Positions 24,259 through 35,929 of a DNA stretch of 64,000 bases are shown in pieces (the stretch's first letter is position 1; the number at the start of each line of letters is the position of its first letter). A model generated the notes under the pieces. It was not told the origin of the DNA. It made no database searches and saw nothing but the letters and a program-made list of their open reading frames with translations. A program made the position numbers and the translations under genes. The stretch covers positions 273,326-337,325 of the forward strand of contig SIJG01000050.1 in NCBI GenBank assembly GCA_023374025.1, in the 5' to 3' direction. Origin of the DNA: Heterodera schachtii. Its lineage: Eukaryota > Nematoda > Chromadorea > Rhabditida > Heteroderidae.

Positions 24259-25338
24259 AATATAATTAAGAAATGATCGGCTTTTTGGAGAGATTATTGA
24301 ATGGACAAATTGATCTTGTTGGTCATTTTTTATGCTCATTTTTCTCGTTAATTATGTGGAAAAATTTGTTTCTTTCATTTTTGACATAATTGGACCAATT
24401 AGGACTGCTCAAGAATTTAAATTTTCCGAGTCTAATTCGTGTATTGCCCCAAGAAACGAAAGGCCATTTTATATATTATTTTCTTTTGGCTCCGAAATTG
24501 TTATTTTGCCATACCGTATTTACTCTTTTTATCCCCCCGTCTGCATTAATCACACTGTCTCCAATTATTCCCCGCCCCCTTTCTGAGGAGTTTGAAAATC
24601 ACTGGGACTCAATCCGCCAGCATTCCAATGATAATATCAATCGACCCACCAACATTTCAATGACTGGGACTCAATTCTCCGACATTATAATGACTGGGAC
24701 TCAATCCACCAGCTCCCTTTGACATTCCAATCACTGGGACTCAATTCATTAGCATTACAATTAGGGTTGCTCTCCGAGCCCTCGGGGGGGGGGGGGGGAA
24801 TGTCGGGGGCCGGGGATCTCGAATAGCGAAAATATTTTTAAAAATATTTTATAGGAAACCTCTCTGGATCTAACTTAAAAATCATTGTCAAATAAAAAAT
24901 GTGTTTTTTTCATAAGAACATTGAATTTTTTCTTAAAATTTCTTATAAAAAAAAACTTATAATAGGCACCAAAAAACTGAAAAAAGGCACGAAAATTCCG
25001 AAAAAGGCATTTAAAATTTTTTTTATTAAGGACTTTTAAGGAGCAAAACACGTAAAACATAATCAAAAAAAAAACAACTTAATTTTGGAGATTTAAATGA
25101 TAATTAAATATTTTACATATAATTTTTTCGAATAAGGGAAATTATTAAACCTAAAAATTTTTATTAAGGAAAAAAATGAAATTTTGGCGATCAATTTTTG
25201 AAAATTTTTTAATTCTTATTGTATTTTCTGAATTTTTTTTTTCGCGTCATTTCTTAGGGGTGGGTGTATTCTTCTTTCTTTTTTTTTTTTGCTTTTTTGT
25301 TAAGGAATTTTCGGAAAAAGCCAAAAAAGGCGTGGTGG
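24259..25338. other. Intergenic, minisatellite, MITE remnants
   Basis: 24575-24770 holds the CTGGGACTCAAT minisatellite. A G-run lies at about 24784-24799. 24950-25330 is reverse-orientation sequence of the TAGAGA-type MITE (AATAGGCACCAAAAA..., AAAAAAGGCACG). No gene is seen. Confidence 0.5.
24575..24770. repeat. Minisatellite with CTGGGACTCAAT unit
   Basis: Five degenerate copies of a ~35-45 bp unit built on AATCACTGGGACTCAATCC, followed by CCAGCATTCCAATG-type spacers. Confidence 0.8.
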
Positions 25339-25696
25339 GTCGACCGACGAAAAGTGCAAAATTGCTAAATTTTTGACTAAATCAACTCATAAGTTTTCTT
25401 AGACGCAACCAAATTGTACAATCTTGGTATCATACGATAGCCCTTGAATTGCGTTATTAGATTGCCAAATTTCAAAAAGTTTTTATTAAGTTTTTCAAAA
25501 GTTATGACAATTGTTCCATTTTTTTTGGCTTGGACTTTTGAAAAACTTAATAAAACTTTTTGAAATTTGGCAAGCTAATAACGCAATTCAAGGGCTATCA
25601 TTTGATACCAAGATTGTGCAATTTGATTGCGTCTGAGCAAAGTTATGAGTTGATTTAGTCAGAAATTTAGCAAACTTTGCACTTTTCGTCGGTCGC
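25339..25696. repeat. Long palindrome P1 with shared core
   Basis: Two ~170-base arms mirror each other around about 25517. They run from GACCGACGAAAAGTGCAAA through AATCAACTCATAA, AATCTTGGTATCA and GATAGCCCTTGAATTGCG to AAGTTTTTCAAAAGT. It interrupts a reverse copy of the TAGAGA-type MITE. It has no coding potential, and its termini differ from those of the other palindromes. Confidence 0.8.
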
Positions 25697-25729
25697 CCAA
25701 ATTTGCACTTTTCGTCGGTCGCATAGCAC

Positions 25730-25870
25730 CCAAAAAAGGCATTAAAGGCATAATAAAAGTCAACATAGAAGCTTCAAACCAAGTGGAAAATGCGTTATTT
25801 ATGCTTAATATATCGAAAGAAGTGCGCAGAAAAAAAGGCATATGCCTCAAAAGTCAAGCTCTAATGATTA
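25730..25870. repeat. Reverse end of TAGAGA-type MITE
   Basis: Reads TTAAAGGCATAATAAAAGTC...GGCATATGCCTCAAAAGTCAAGCTCTAATGATTA, the reverse complement of the left end at 8995. Together with 24950-25330 it is one copy split by palindrome P1. Confidence 0.65.
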
Positions 25871-25944
25871 TTCAAATTTTGGTTTTTCAAAATTTATTAA
25901 AAATTTTAAGCATTTTTCTGTAAAATTCACAAATTCTTTAACAA

Positions 25945-26090
25945 AAATTAGGGCTGCACGGGTCCGGGTATTTGGGCAAAAACCGGGTCCGGGTATTACC
26001 GGGTATTGAAAAGCCGGGTACAGGGTCGGGTACCAGTTTTTAAACCGGGTCCGGGTACCCGGTAAAACCGGGTATTGAAAAAAATCCAAG
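25945..26090. mobile_element. hAT-type MITE end fragment (CCGGGTA array)
   Basis: TAGGGCTGCACGGGTCCGGG is followed by many CCGGGTCCGGGTATTA-like words in both orientations. This matches the pattern of the other hAT-type ends, but no opposite end was found. Confidence 0.45.
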
Positions 26091-27600
26091 AAAATATATT
26101 TTTTTCAAATTAGGTAATTTTTTCTCTAAAATAAAAGCTTTAGGAGCGGCCACGAATTTTTTTTTTCTTAATGCAATGCAAATTGTATATTAATGTAATT
26201 CATGAATACAATAAATTATGTAGAAATTAAGTAAAAAGTACTGTCGAAATCAACCACTGTCGAAAACACCTGGTACGGTATAAACAATAAATGAAATTTT
26301 TAAAATGGTTATTTTTTTGAAAACAATTCTCTGTAAAGGGTGAAATAGGCATGAAACGGCATAAAATGACCTAAATAGGCTTAGAATTACATTTTAATAT
26401 TTTAAAAATATTTTTTGATATCTCTTTTAAAAAAACAAAATTTTCAGGGATAGAAAACGGAAAAGCAAAATAATTAGCATGGAAATTCAAATTGAAATTA
26501 TTACATCGCTTTTTCCATTTCTTTCTCCAATTCCTTCGGATTGTCCGACATTTTTTGAATTGATAATCAAACAAAATTTTATTACATATAAATAGGCAAA
26601 AAATAATTAATCCATATTTAATATTAATAAGGGTACTTGTGGAGATTATATTATCATTTGCTAAACACCATTGTTAAATACCCATATAAATGTAATCAAC
26701 AAATAATTATTAGGGCTGGGAATTTTATATAAGAAAATATGCAAAATTGTAATAGGGATGTCAAAAAATGTACAAAAAAGAGTCAAAATATTTACATAAA
26801 TATATAAAAAAAAATCCCAAAATATGTAAGAAAATATGTACAAAAACCAAAATATAGCAAATATGTAATAAAATTTTTAAATGATTATTTTAGGAAAAAA
26901 AAATTCTTCGTAAAGGGTGAAATAGGCAAAAAAAAAAAATGCCATAAAAATCACCAAAATAGGCTTAAAATCACCTTATAATATTTTAAATTTAAAATTA
27001 ATTTCCAATCCACCATTTTTATGGCCTAAATTGCTCCAAAAATATTTGACGAAACAAAAAATGAAATTTGTTAAAATATGAAATACCCAAATTTTTAGGC
27101 GACCCCAACTCATTAGCATCTGTGTCCATTTTGATCATTGAAGAAACAAAATGCCTTTCAGATAGGGCATATTTTTATTATGAAATTTCCAATGAAACAA
27201 TTGCAAACTCTCAAAAAAATATTTAGAAAGTCCAAAAGTTTTTGGGTGGCACGAAAAATACATAATCTCTTCATCACTCCCACAGAAATGGTAAAAAAAA
27301 ATCAGCCTCATTTTTTATTTTACGAATTTAACTTTTCACAGACACCAAAATTTTGTACCTTTTCTTCAATGTAATTTAGCTTATGACCAAATTCTGCGAA
27401 GCGATTTTTAAATTTTAAATTAATCGCGCAGGCAGAAACAATTTTGAAAAGATCATTTATTCCGCTGATCACTTGGCCCGGAAGTCGTCGAGAACACTTT
27501 TTCATTGCTTTGACTCGCTTTTTCTTCTTCTTTCGCTTACGGGCCAACTCCGTCCCGCCAAATCCGTCCCAGCCAAGTTTTGAGCAGCATAACTTCTTAA
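26091..27600. other. AT-rich repeat region
   Basis: Two related segments (about 26330-26400 and 26905-26990) share GTAAAGGGTGAAATAGGCA...AATAGGCTTA. Short open frames occur, but none shows a recognisable domain or a spliceable structure, so I report no gene. Confidence 0.4.
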
Positions 27601-27857
27601 ATTGTTGACCAAATCCAACAAACCTAATATCATTCGAAAGCTCTTCACAGGTTCTATTAGCCTACCAATAATTACAGAAAATGTCGAACTGTAAAAAAAG
27701 ATTGAGATAAAAAACTTCGAAAATTTTGCCTTTTTTGCAGTTATCAACCGACAAGTTTTTTGTGAGCAGTTTAATCGTTTAGTAATAGCCATGAAATTCT
27801 TCTAAACATCAAGAGCTTTCGAATGATTATCAAGCATATTATGTTTGGTCAACTGAG
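27601..27857. repeat. Imperfect palindrome P2 with shared core
   Basis: The left arm has CCAAATCCAACAAACCTAAT then ATCATTCGAAAGCTCTT. The right arm has AAGAGCTTTCGAATGAT then a GTTTGGTCAAC end. Arms are more diverged than in the other palindromes. The core is the same as in 39.6, 48.2 and 60.7 kb. Confidence 0.6.
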
Positions 27858-28159
27858 AAAAAATATTACATGAGCTTTACAGGGACAAAGAATTGATAGG
27901 CTTCCTGTACCAAGAGTACCTTCATGGGCAAGATACCAATGAGGATATCTATCCATACAAATTTTCTATTGTGTTTTTGTTTGAGTTCGGGTCATTGGTT
28001 CGAAATTGGCAAAAATGGATGCTGTATTCGTGATCAGCGACCCCAAAAATGTTTTAAAACTTATTTTCATTAATTTATAAAACATATTTATAAAGCATCT
28101 AAAAATGTGTGCTAAAAGTATCATGTAAAGGAAATAAGTAGGGCTTCTTTTTTTAGGCA

Positions 28160-28921
28160 AATTCCTAAAATTTTGCGCACTTGATACGCAAAGATAAGCA
28201 AGAAAAACGCGTTTTCCGCTTGGTTTGGGGTGTCTACTAGAGATGCGCCGTGACTGAAAAACCCGTGAACCGTGAAACGTGACCGTGACCGTGAATTGAC
28301 CCGTGAATCGTGACCGTGACCGTGAATTGGTACCGCGAATCGTGACCGTGACCGTGATCCAAAAAACCCGTGAAATTCCCGGTTTTCGTGACCGTGAATT
28401 TTTTTAGTTAAATTTTTCCCTGTCGGCGAATTTTTGAGCGAGTTTTAAAGAAGTTTAATGTTTTTATTTAAATGGGGTTATCCTTGAAACTTGACTTTTT
28501 ATTTGTTTTCGCACAATATTGGTTGTTGACTTTGTTCAAAAAGTTTCCGGAATAGAGATTGGGCCGGCGGTGCCGATAGGCGCCGCCGGGGAAATTTTTG
28601 AAAATTTTATTCTGTTTCTTACCAAAAATTTCCCAAAAATGACCAAATGTCTCTATGAAAACAATATTTAATTCGTAAATTTTCGATTTTATCCAGTGTA
28701 AATTTTTCACGGAATAACCGTGAATTGGTACCGTGAATCGTGACCGTGACCGTGAGTGAAAAAACCCGTGAAATTCACGGTAACCGTGACCGTGACCGTG
28801 ATTCACGGCGCATCTCTAGTGTCTACGATGACTTTTATAATGCCTATTTTTGCCTATTTCGTGGTTTTTGTGCCTAATGTGCCTATTTCAGAATTTTCGG
28901 AAAAATCTTTAATAAAAATGC
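28160..28921. repeat. TAGAGA-type repeat copy split by a MITE
   Basis: CGCGTTTTCCGCTTGGTTTGGGGTGTCTAC continues after the inserted MITE as GATGACTTTTATAATGCC. This matches the uninterrupted order TTTTCCACTTGG...TTCTACGTTGACTTTTAT at 9070-9110. Confidence 0.65.
28238..28818. mobile_element. hAT MITE with CCGTGA arrays, TSD GTGTCTAC
   Basis: TIR TAGAGATGCGCCGTGA / TCACGGCGCATCTCTA, with the 8-bp duplication GTGTCTAC at 28230-28237 and 28819-28826. Next to each end lie repeated CGTGACCGTGAATT words, inverted relative to each other. One GC cassette sits inside at about 28561-28590. It is nested in an older repeat. Confidence 0.92.
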
Positions 28922-29364
28922 AATAAAAAGGAAAAAGGCACCCCTAAGAAATGGCCCAAAAAATTTCAGAAAATACACCCTTAAAAATTGAAAAAATTTT
29001 CAAAAAAATGATCCCAAAATTTAATATATTTTTTTATTAATAAAAATTTTTAAATAAATCGCAAAATAGGGCGCCCCCACAAAATGTCCAAGCCACGAAT
29101 TGTCCAAGCCACGAAATGTCCAAGCCACGAAATGTCCAAGCAACGAAATGTCCAAGCCACGAATTGTCCAAGCCACGAAATGTACAAGCCAGGAAATGTC
29201 CAAGCCACGAATTGTCCAAGCCACGAAATGTCCAAAAGAGTAAAAAACCAAAATGTCCAAAAGTCTAAAAAGCTCATAAAAACCGGAAAAGGAGTCTAAT
29301 TAAGGGTTTTCGGGGTCGCTGAATACGAATAAGACATTTATATAGCCCCTTGCCTAACCCTAGA
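28922..29364. repeat. Left arm of a 5.6-kb inverted repeat
   Basis: Reverse complement of 34072-34538. The order is AAAAAGGCACCCCTAAGAAAT, TTAATATATTTTTTTATTAA, the CCAAGCCACGAAATGT minisatellite, GGAAAAGGAGTCTAATTAAG, then TATAGCCCCTTGCCTAACCC. The two arms enclose the hAT transposase relic. Confidence 0.8.
29083..29255. repeat. Minisatellite GTCCAAGCCACGAAAT
   Basis: About ten copies of a 16-17 bp unit, GTCCAAGCCACGAAAT or GTCCAAGCCACGAATT. The inverted, shorter array is at 34180-34258 in the opposite arm. Confidence 0.9.
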
Positions 29365-29389
29365 CCCACCCGAATAAGAAAAATCTCAA

Positions 29390-32300
29390 AATTTGATTAA
29401 AATATGTGCTTTTTTTTTGTCTTCAGATTTTGCTATTCATTTAATTGATCAAATGATTCGCAATAAACTTGAAAGTCTAAAAAAGTCGGAAGAAGCTTTA
29501 TTTGTCAGACCTTTCAAACCCAATGAGGAGGCCGTGAATTTTGGAGTGGAGATTGACGAACCGCATGCCGTGATAACTTCCGACAATGTTGAACAACAGA
29601 CTTTGAAGTCTCAACAGTGACTTTTGAGCGCGGAAAAACCAATTTTGGGGGAGATTGCCTATTGTTGAACGATATGTTTGAAGCGCCGCAAAAATTTACT
29701 TTCTAAACTATTAAGGATTTCGATTCACACACCTCTCAGGAAATCGCTGGAGATGCACAAATCGCAGTTGCTCAACATATGTTAACATCACAAACAACGG
29801 CGAAACCGGAGTAAAAGAAAGTGTTGGTCTCGTAATTTGTACGGCGAGAAGACAGAATATGTTGAGGCAGTTCACAATACATTCAGGTAAAAAAATAAGA
29901 TTTATATTTAAGTCATAATTATTTTTTCACAAAGATTCTCTCTTTGCCGCTTTTGCCGTCCACATTATCAGAAGAGCTTTCTCAATTATCTTGGCCGTCT
30001 TCTCCTCCTGGAATGCCAGTGTTCTTCCTTTATTTTCATCCATCTGCGACCATTGTTTGTTAAATTTACGCATTTATTTCCAAAAATTTAAATTTTAGCT
30101 ACACTCGGGACAATAATTTCGATCTCGGAACACAGCTATGCGGCTACCCCTACAGTTCGGCATCGGCTCACCGGCACCATCAACTCTTACATGGTCAACC
30201 ACTGAGTCCACGGGAGCAGCTTGTTCAATACTCGTTGAGCCCGCTATCGACTTCGACAGCGTCTTCAGGCAGAATTCTTGAATCAATTCATCCGTTTAAA
30301 TTTAATAAAAAAATTCAGTTCCAGCATGGGAGGACGAAATCGTTCGGGCGCCACATTTTCCAATTCCGATGTGGAACATGCACTCACAGGCAACGTCTGT
30401 CCTCGCTCGTACAAACAACGGACTGGAAGCAACTCATCTTCATTTTATGGTCTTTAATTTATTAAAAGCAAATTGAAAAGAAACATTTAGAAAGGTCTCT
30501 GTCACCACCCCGCCCTCTCGGACTTCATTTGTGGGGTTAATGAAAGCATCGACAGACAGGTGGACGCTGCCCGATCAGCTCGCCATTTCATTCTCAAGCG
30601 ACACAAACGATACATTGAAGGATTTCGAGAATTTTGATGATTCAATTGTCCCATGTTCCGTAACAGGGGTGTGCGAAAACCAAAAAAATAATTTTCGAAA
30701 ACGAAAACGAAACGAAAATATTTATTTTTCACGAAAACGAAACACGAAACGAAAATTAAAAATTTCAAAACTCGAAAACGAAAACGAAACGAAAATTTTT
30801 TTTTTGGACGAAACGAAACACGAAAACGAAAAAATAGCCGTTTTCGTACGAAACGACACGAAAAACACGAAAATTTTTTTGAACTAATTTAATCCAAAAG
30901 TAAGAAGCATAAAATTTTATAATTGTATCCTCAAACTAATGTAATGAAGATCCGAGTAGATGGAAAAGCTGACGTGGCTCTAGTTCAGGGTACCGATCGG
31001 AAATTTTTCAAAATAAGAACACCAAGGCCAAGAAATAAGATTTTAGGCTCAAAAATAAGAACATTTGCAAAAAATTGCTTCAAATCTATTATTTTTACAA
31101 TTTATTCGATCAAAATGTATTAAATATTATATTTTTAGTCTCCCATTATCGGTTTTAGCAATTTTGTGGAGGACATAAGCAAATCATAAATTTCAGTGTA
31201 TTTCGGAATCAAAAAATCAGATTTTTAACATTTTTTGTGGCGTTTTTTCCAAAAAATTTTGGTGAATGGGTGAGGGGAGAGTGTCCGGCGGTGCCGATAG
31301 GCGCCGCCGGGAGAAAATATTAGCCAAATTTTTCAGTAATTTCCGTCTTTTTAAAAGAATTTCATGCGCGAAAATGAGAATTTGGCCGGCAAAAAACCTA
31401 CATTTAAAAAAATACTGAAAATTTTAGGAGAATTTTGGGGGTCGGCGGTGCCGACAGGCGCCGCCGGGAAGAATTTTGGAATTTTCAATGAATTTTGTAA
31501 AGAAAAATATGATAATCTGTAGCAAACTTCCACGAGATTGCTTGTTTTTTCCCAAAATGGTCATTCTTAAGGGTGTAAATTTTTTCGTATTTTTCGTCCA
31601 AATTCCGTCTGACGAAAACGAAACGAAAATTCAAAATTTTAAAACTCGAAAACGAAACGAAACGAAAATTTTTTGACGGACGAAAAACGAAAACACGAAA
31701 CTCAAAAAGTGACGAAAAAAGGGGACACGAAAACGACACGAAAACGACACGAAATTTCGCACACCCCTGTTCCGTAATGAATTTTATTGAATGTTTAATA
31801 AAATTAATTTTTTCAATGTGTGAAAAAAATTTGGCAGAATTTAACAGAAACGTGCCTTTGACCGATTTTGTTAAACAAAAATCGGTAATTCATTTTGGAC
31901 TCATTAAATAATCTAATTCAATTGATTAAGGCTTCTGAAGAGAAACGGTGTCTCGCAGCAGAATTAACACTGGCCTACCATTGCGCTCGTCACAATTTCT
32001 CAATGAGTTCAGCGAATTGTTCATCTGATCTTTTTGGTGTGGTTTTTTCTGCCGATCCAGCAGCAATTGAATTTGCATCGAAACGGGACAAAACAACGGC
32101 ATTAATTCGGGGTGAGTACACATTCTTGTTCCGAGAAAAACAAATTTTTAAGGAGTGCTCAGCCCACATTTTTTAAACAATCTTTGGATGAGATCAAAGA
32201 AACAGGGCGCTTTTCGATCGGAATTGACTCAACGTCAATGGACAACATTCGCTATTACGCGATTGTGATCAGGTAAAATAAATTTTAAGGTCATCAAAAA

Positions 32301-33832
32301 CATTGTGAGACATCTGCAGATATTGGCACGGCGAGACAAAAACTGGCATTCTTTAAGTGTGTTCTGAGACAAACGAAAAAGCGTCGACATGGAAACGTTC
32401 CTGACGAGTTTGTTGGAACGCTGTGGACTCCCTTTGGCTCATTTTGTGTCCCTGTGTGCCGATAATACAACCGCAAATTTTGGTGGTCGAGAGCGGAGAG
32501 GACGAAACAATCTTTTTCATTTTCTAACCCAAAATGGGTATTAAGTTTCATTTTAAGCTTTATCGACTTTTAGAAAAGACAAATCTTGTTGGAATTGGCT
32601 GTTCAAGCCACATTTGCAACAACGCAATTGGTTACGCGGTTGAAAAATGCGACTACGACGTCCGTAATTTTTCGCGCACAATAGCTGATCACTTTTCCAA
32701 TCACCCGGGGCGCTGGGAATTGTTTCAAGAAATGGCCGCCGAAGAAAATGTGATAATTTTTGGCATTGAGACGTAAAATTCCCGGTAATTTTAAGGTTAT
32801 TGTCACATTTTTCCCGCCTATACTGCGATACGACGGATGTCTTTGGGAAGGACATTCAAACGGATTCGCGAAATGTGGACTGTACTTGAAAAGTACTTCC
32901 GATCACTGAGAGACCGAGATTGTCCCAAATTTCTTCGTCAAATTTTTGATGATGAATTGACGCCACGATCAGAAGAATGGAAAGTGGTTGCGTGTTTTAT
33001 GTGTTTCGCATTCGATCAGTTCAACCAATTGAATTTGATTAGTCAGGTGGTATTTAGAAAATTATATGATTAATTAAAACGTAATTCAGAAACCGACACC
33101 TCCGTTTCCCATTTTGGCCAAACAAATTAAAACATTAAAGACGAAGCTGGAACTTTCATTGAATGAGGAATTTTATGGGGAAGAGACCAGTGAACTTTTG
33201 AAACAATTGGAAAATGATGGCGCGATTTATCAAAAAAACAAATTTTAGCCGCCTTTAAGGTGCTATTTAATTAAATATTTGTTTTAGCTTTGATTTTTCA
33301 GCAATTTTACGAGGACGCGTATGAGTATTTGGGCAATTGGTCGCGGCAATTCTCCGAGACAGATGAAATGATCGGAGACTGGGTCATTTTCGAGTCTGAA
33401 CCATCATCTGAAAAAGTTCGAAAGGCGTATAGGCATTTTTGTGGGACGACAGCTGATGAAATGGATGCTTTGTTTGGGGAAATCGCTGAGTTGAAACAAA
33501 CGCTGAAGGAGCTCCAGGGCGACCGGTTCAACAAGGAAAACGTTGATGAAAAATGGGCGGCTATTTTCAAAAATCCCAATTTTGTCCTGCTCAAATCACT
33601 AGTCTCTGCAATTCTGTCAATTTTCCCTTCTAATGCATTTTGTGAATCAGTCTTTTCTGTTCTGAAGAACATCAAAACGGACGAGAGAAACAGGATAGGC
33701 ATGCCTTTGTTAAACTCATTAATTTCAATCAAATTCAATTCAAAAATTTCGTGCCAAAAAGTTCACAATTATTTTCTTTCAATGCCAAATTTGCTCAAAC
33801 AGGTGAAAAGCGGTGATAAATATATTGTTTAA
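29390..33832 (+). pseudogene. hAT-family transposase, decayed
   Basis: Recognisable pieces lie in changing frames. At 32160-32272, SIGIDSTSMDNIRYYAIVIR matches the start of the RNase H-like fold. ADNTTANFGGRE is at 32455-32500. Helical segments VGIGCSSHICNNAIG and HFSNHPGRWELFQEM are at 32590-32760. WTVLEKYFRSLRD and KFLRQIFDDELT are at 32870-32965. The hAT C-terminal dimerisation region PNFVLLKSLVSAILS...SNAFCESVFSVLKN is at 33290-33832. A polar N-terminal part with RQVDAARSARHFILKRHKRY near 30550-30630 is broken by a MITE. Some breaks could be introns, but frame changes and the inserted element point to a dead copy. An older CAGGGATG-type end lies at its 3' side. Confidence 0.65.
30664..31769. 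mobile_element. hAT MITE with CGAAAACGAAACG arrays, TSD TTCCGTAA
   Basis: TIR CAGGGGTGTGCGAAA / TTTCGCACACCCCTG, and the 8-bp duplication TTCCGTAA at 30656-30663 and 31770-31777. Both ends are filled with AAACGAAACGAAAA words that extend the TIR. Two GC cassettes lie at about 31282-31311 and 31440-31468. The element sits inside the transposase relic. Confidence 0.93.
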
Positions 33833-33859
33833 ATGTTATTGACCTTTTTTTACAGAGAA

Positions 33860-33974
33860 TAATTGGCTTAAAAAATTGCCGGGTTTTTTGCCGGGTTTTT
33901 GAAAATTTTTGCCGGGTTTTTGCCGGGTTTTTCAACTCGCGCGCCCGGTTTTTGGGTTTTGGCGATCGCATCCC
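33860..33974. mobile_element. hAT-type end fragment (GCCGGGTTTTT array)
   Basis: Repeated GCCGGGTTTTTTGCCGGG words run into GGCGATCGCATCCCTG, a plausible hAT right end. No left partner CAGGGATGCGATCGCC with a matching duplication is visible. Confidence 0.5.
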
Positions 33975-34071
33975 TGAATTCGAATCACATAGAAGCATTA
34001 AAAATTTGTCGAATTATGGTCGCCATTCGATTAGAAATTAAAAATTTATTTTCCTATTTCATGGTTATATT

Positions 34072-34538
34072 TGGGTTTAGGGTTAGGCAAGGGGCTATAT
34101 AAATGTCTTATTCGTATTCAGCGACCCCGAAAACCCTTAATTAGACTCCTTTTCCGGTTTTTTATGAGCTTTTTAGACTTTTGGACATTTCGTGGCTTGG
34201 ACAATTCGTGGCTTGGACATTTCGTGGCTCGGACATTTCGTGGCTTGGACATTTTGTGAGTCAGCGCAAAATAAGCATTAAATAGGCACAAAAACCCTAA
34301 AATAGGCAAAAAAAAATTATTAGCTTTTTTGGTATTAAAACAAGTAAAAACTTAATATTTCAATTGTATAATGAAATTATTAAATAAGGACAAAATTTTA
34401 AACCAAAAATTTTTATTAATAAAAAAATATATTAAATTTTCGGATAATTTTTTTGAAAATTTTTTCAATTCTTAAGGGTGTATTTTCTGAAATTTTTTGG
34501 GCCATTTCTTAGGGGTGCCTTTTTCCTTTTTATTTATT
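34072..34538. repeat. Right arm of the 5.6-kb inverted repeat
   Basis: Inverted copy of 28922-29364 with a shorter minisatellite (34180-34258, GGACATTTCGTGGCTT unit) and about 130 extra bases (34260-34385) between the minisatellite and the outer part. Confidence 0.8.
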
Positions 34539-34835
34539 GTCTTCAAATTTGGCTGTCGCTGGACAATTGCGAAGTTCGACCTGAACCAGCTACCATCTTA
34601 TATGTTTTTGATAAATCGGAAGCCTGAAAATAAAGAAATAAAAAATCAAAAGACTATTATTAACACCTTGGTGCCAAATACAAAGCGCTCCTCGGATTGT
34701 TTCGCCACGTTTGAATTGAACAGGCTCACAATTTTCTTCATCATCGCTCGAAGCGACGTTCAAATCGTTGCTGGTCAAAGTGCCTTCCATTTGTTGTTCT
34801 GCATCTGTCCTCTCAACATTCCAAACGCTGTATTA

Positions 34836-35005
34836 TAGGCGAAATGAATGTTTTTGGCTTAGTAGGCGAAATGACAAGTAGGCGAAATGTCAGTAGGCGA
34901 GATGAATAGTAGGCGAATGTCAGTAGGAAAATTGTCCGATTTTACCTTAGTAGGCGAAATGAATGTTTTTGGGTTAGTAGGCGAAATGTCATGTATCCTA
35001 CCTTG
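34836..35005. repeat. Minisatellite AGTAGGCGAAATG
   Basis: At least seven copies of AGTAGGCGAAATG with spacers AATGTTTTTGG(C/G)TT, TCA and ACA. No gene is associated with it. Confidence 0.85.
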
Positions 35006-35929
35006 TCAGTTTGGAATTTTTAAGTCAAACCCAATGCAAATAATCAAAAATTTGAGTCCGGGATTCTGAATAAGGCAACCTATGGTCAAATTGTGATCAG
35101 CACCCTCGAAACCGCCCTATTGGTGATTTTGAACCAATTATATAAAACTTAATTAGGGACCAAAATTATGCACCATTGCTCACCATTGCATTAGCACGGT
35201 ACTTTGAAAGAAAATGGCATAAGTTATGTATATGCACAATGAAAGGCAAATTAAAATTTTTTGGAAATTTTTTGAGGTTTTTAAACATTGGCGCCGAAAA
35301 AGCCATTTTATATAGGGCGCCGAAGTGGCCACGCCGAAAAACCACGCGCGGAAAAACTCGCGCCGAAATGGCCGCGCCGAAGTGGGCGGTTCCCCCCGAT
35401 TTCGAACCAAAAGTCGAAAATTCATTTTTCATCAAAATCCACGTTTTTGCACAAATCGGTGATGAAAATGTTTCGAAGAATTAATGCAAGCCTGGGCGCA
35501 GTATTGGCCTATACCGATTCTTTTATTATCTTCTAGCGAGTAATTTACTTCACTTCTGCCATAGTCATTGTTTTTTTAATTTAAGCGATTTTGGGTATAG
35601 AATGTAATTTTTATAAAAATGAATTTAAGACTTTTTGTTCGAGTCCGAGTTTTGGATTCGAATTGGACCAAAATGGATGCCAGAACCGGTTTTCCCGACC
35701 CCGAAAACACCTAAAAAGCAATTTTGCGAATAAACGTGAATTTTGTGAAAAATTAATTTTCGACTTTTTGTTCGAATCCAGGTTTGGGATTCGAACTGAA
35801 CCAAAATGCATGCCAGAATCAGTTTTCCCGACCCGAAATCCCTAAAACAAACAGATAACCGTAAAGTACCCTTCTTTTATCTTTCTTCACATTCCTCTTT
35901 CTCTTCATCATATTTGTGTTCAGCGTGCC
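35005..35929. other. Intergenic with GC-rich and core repeats
   Basis: 35285-35400 has repeated CGCCGAA words (GCGCCGAAAAAGCC, ACGCCGAAAAACC, CGCGCCGAAATGG). 35630-35705 and 35765-35840 are two direct copies of the TTTTTGTTCGAGTCCGAG...TTCGAATTGGACCAAAATG core. No gene is supported. Confidence 0.5.

Noticed and set aside
24390..24722. 110-residue open frame
   Set aside because: It runs into the CTGGGACTCAAT minisatellite and has no recognisable motif.
27960..28160. Minus-strand 64-residue open frame
   Set aside because: It covers the GATCAGCGACC repeat core and has no coding features.
29083..29255. CRISPR-like array
   Set aside because: Units are directly adjacent with no unique spacers, and the genome is nuclear eukaryotic; it is a minisatellite.
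29021..29260. Repeat protein with AWTFRGLDNSWLGHF-like units
   Set aside because: The frame exists only because the minisatellite lacks stops; it has no splice signals or neighbours, and the mirrored array at 34.2 kb is the same DNA.
30531..30887. Protein of 118 residues rich in Asn, Glu and Arg
   Set aside because: Its C-terminal half is the CGAAAACGAAACG array of a MITE.
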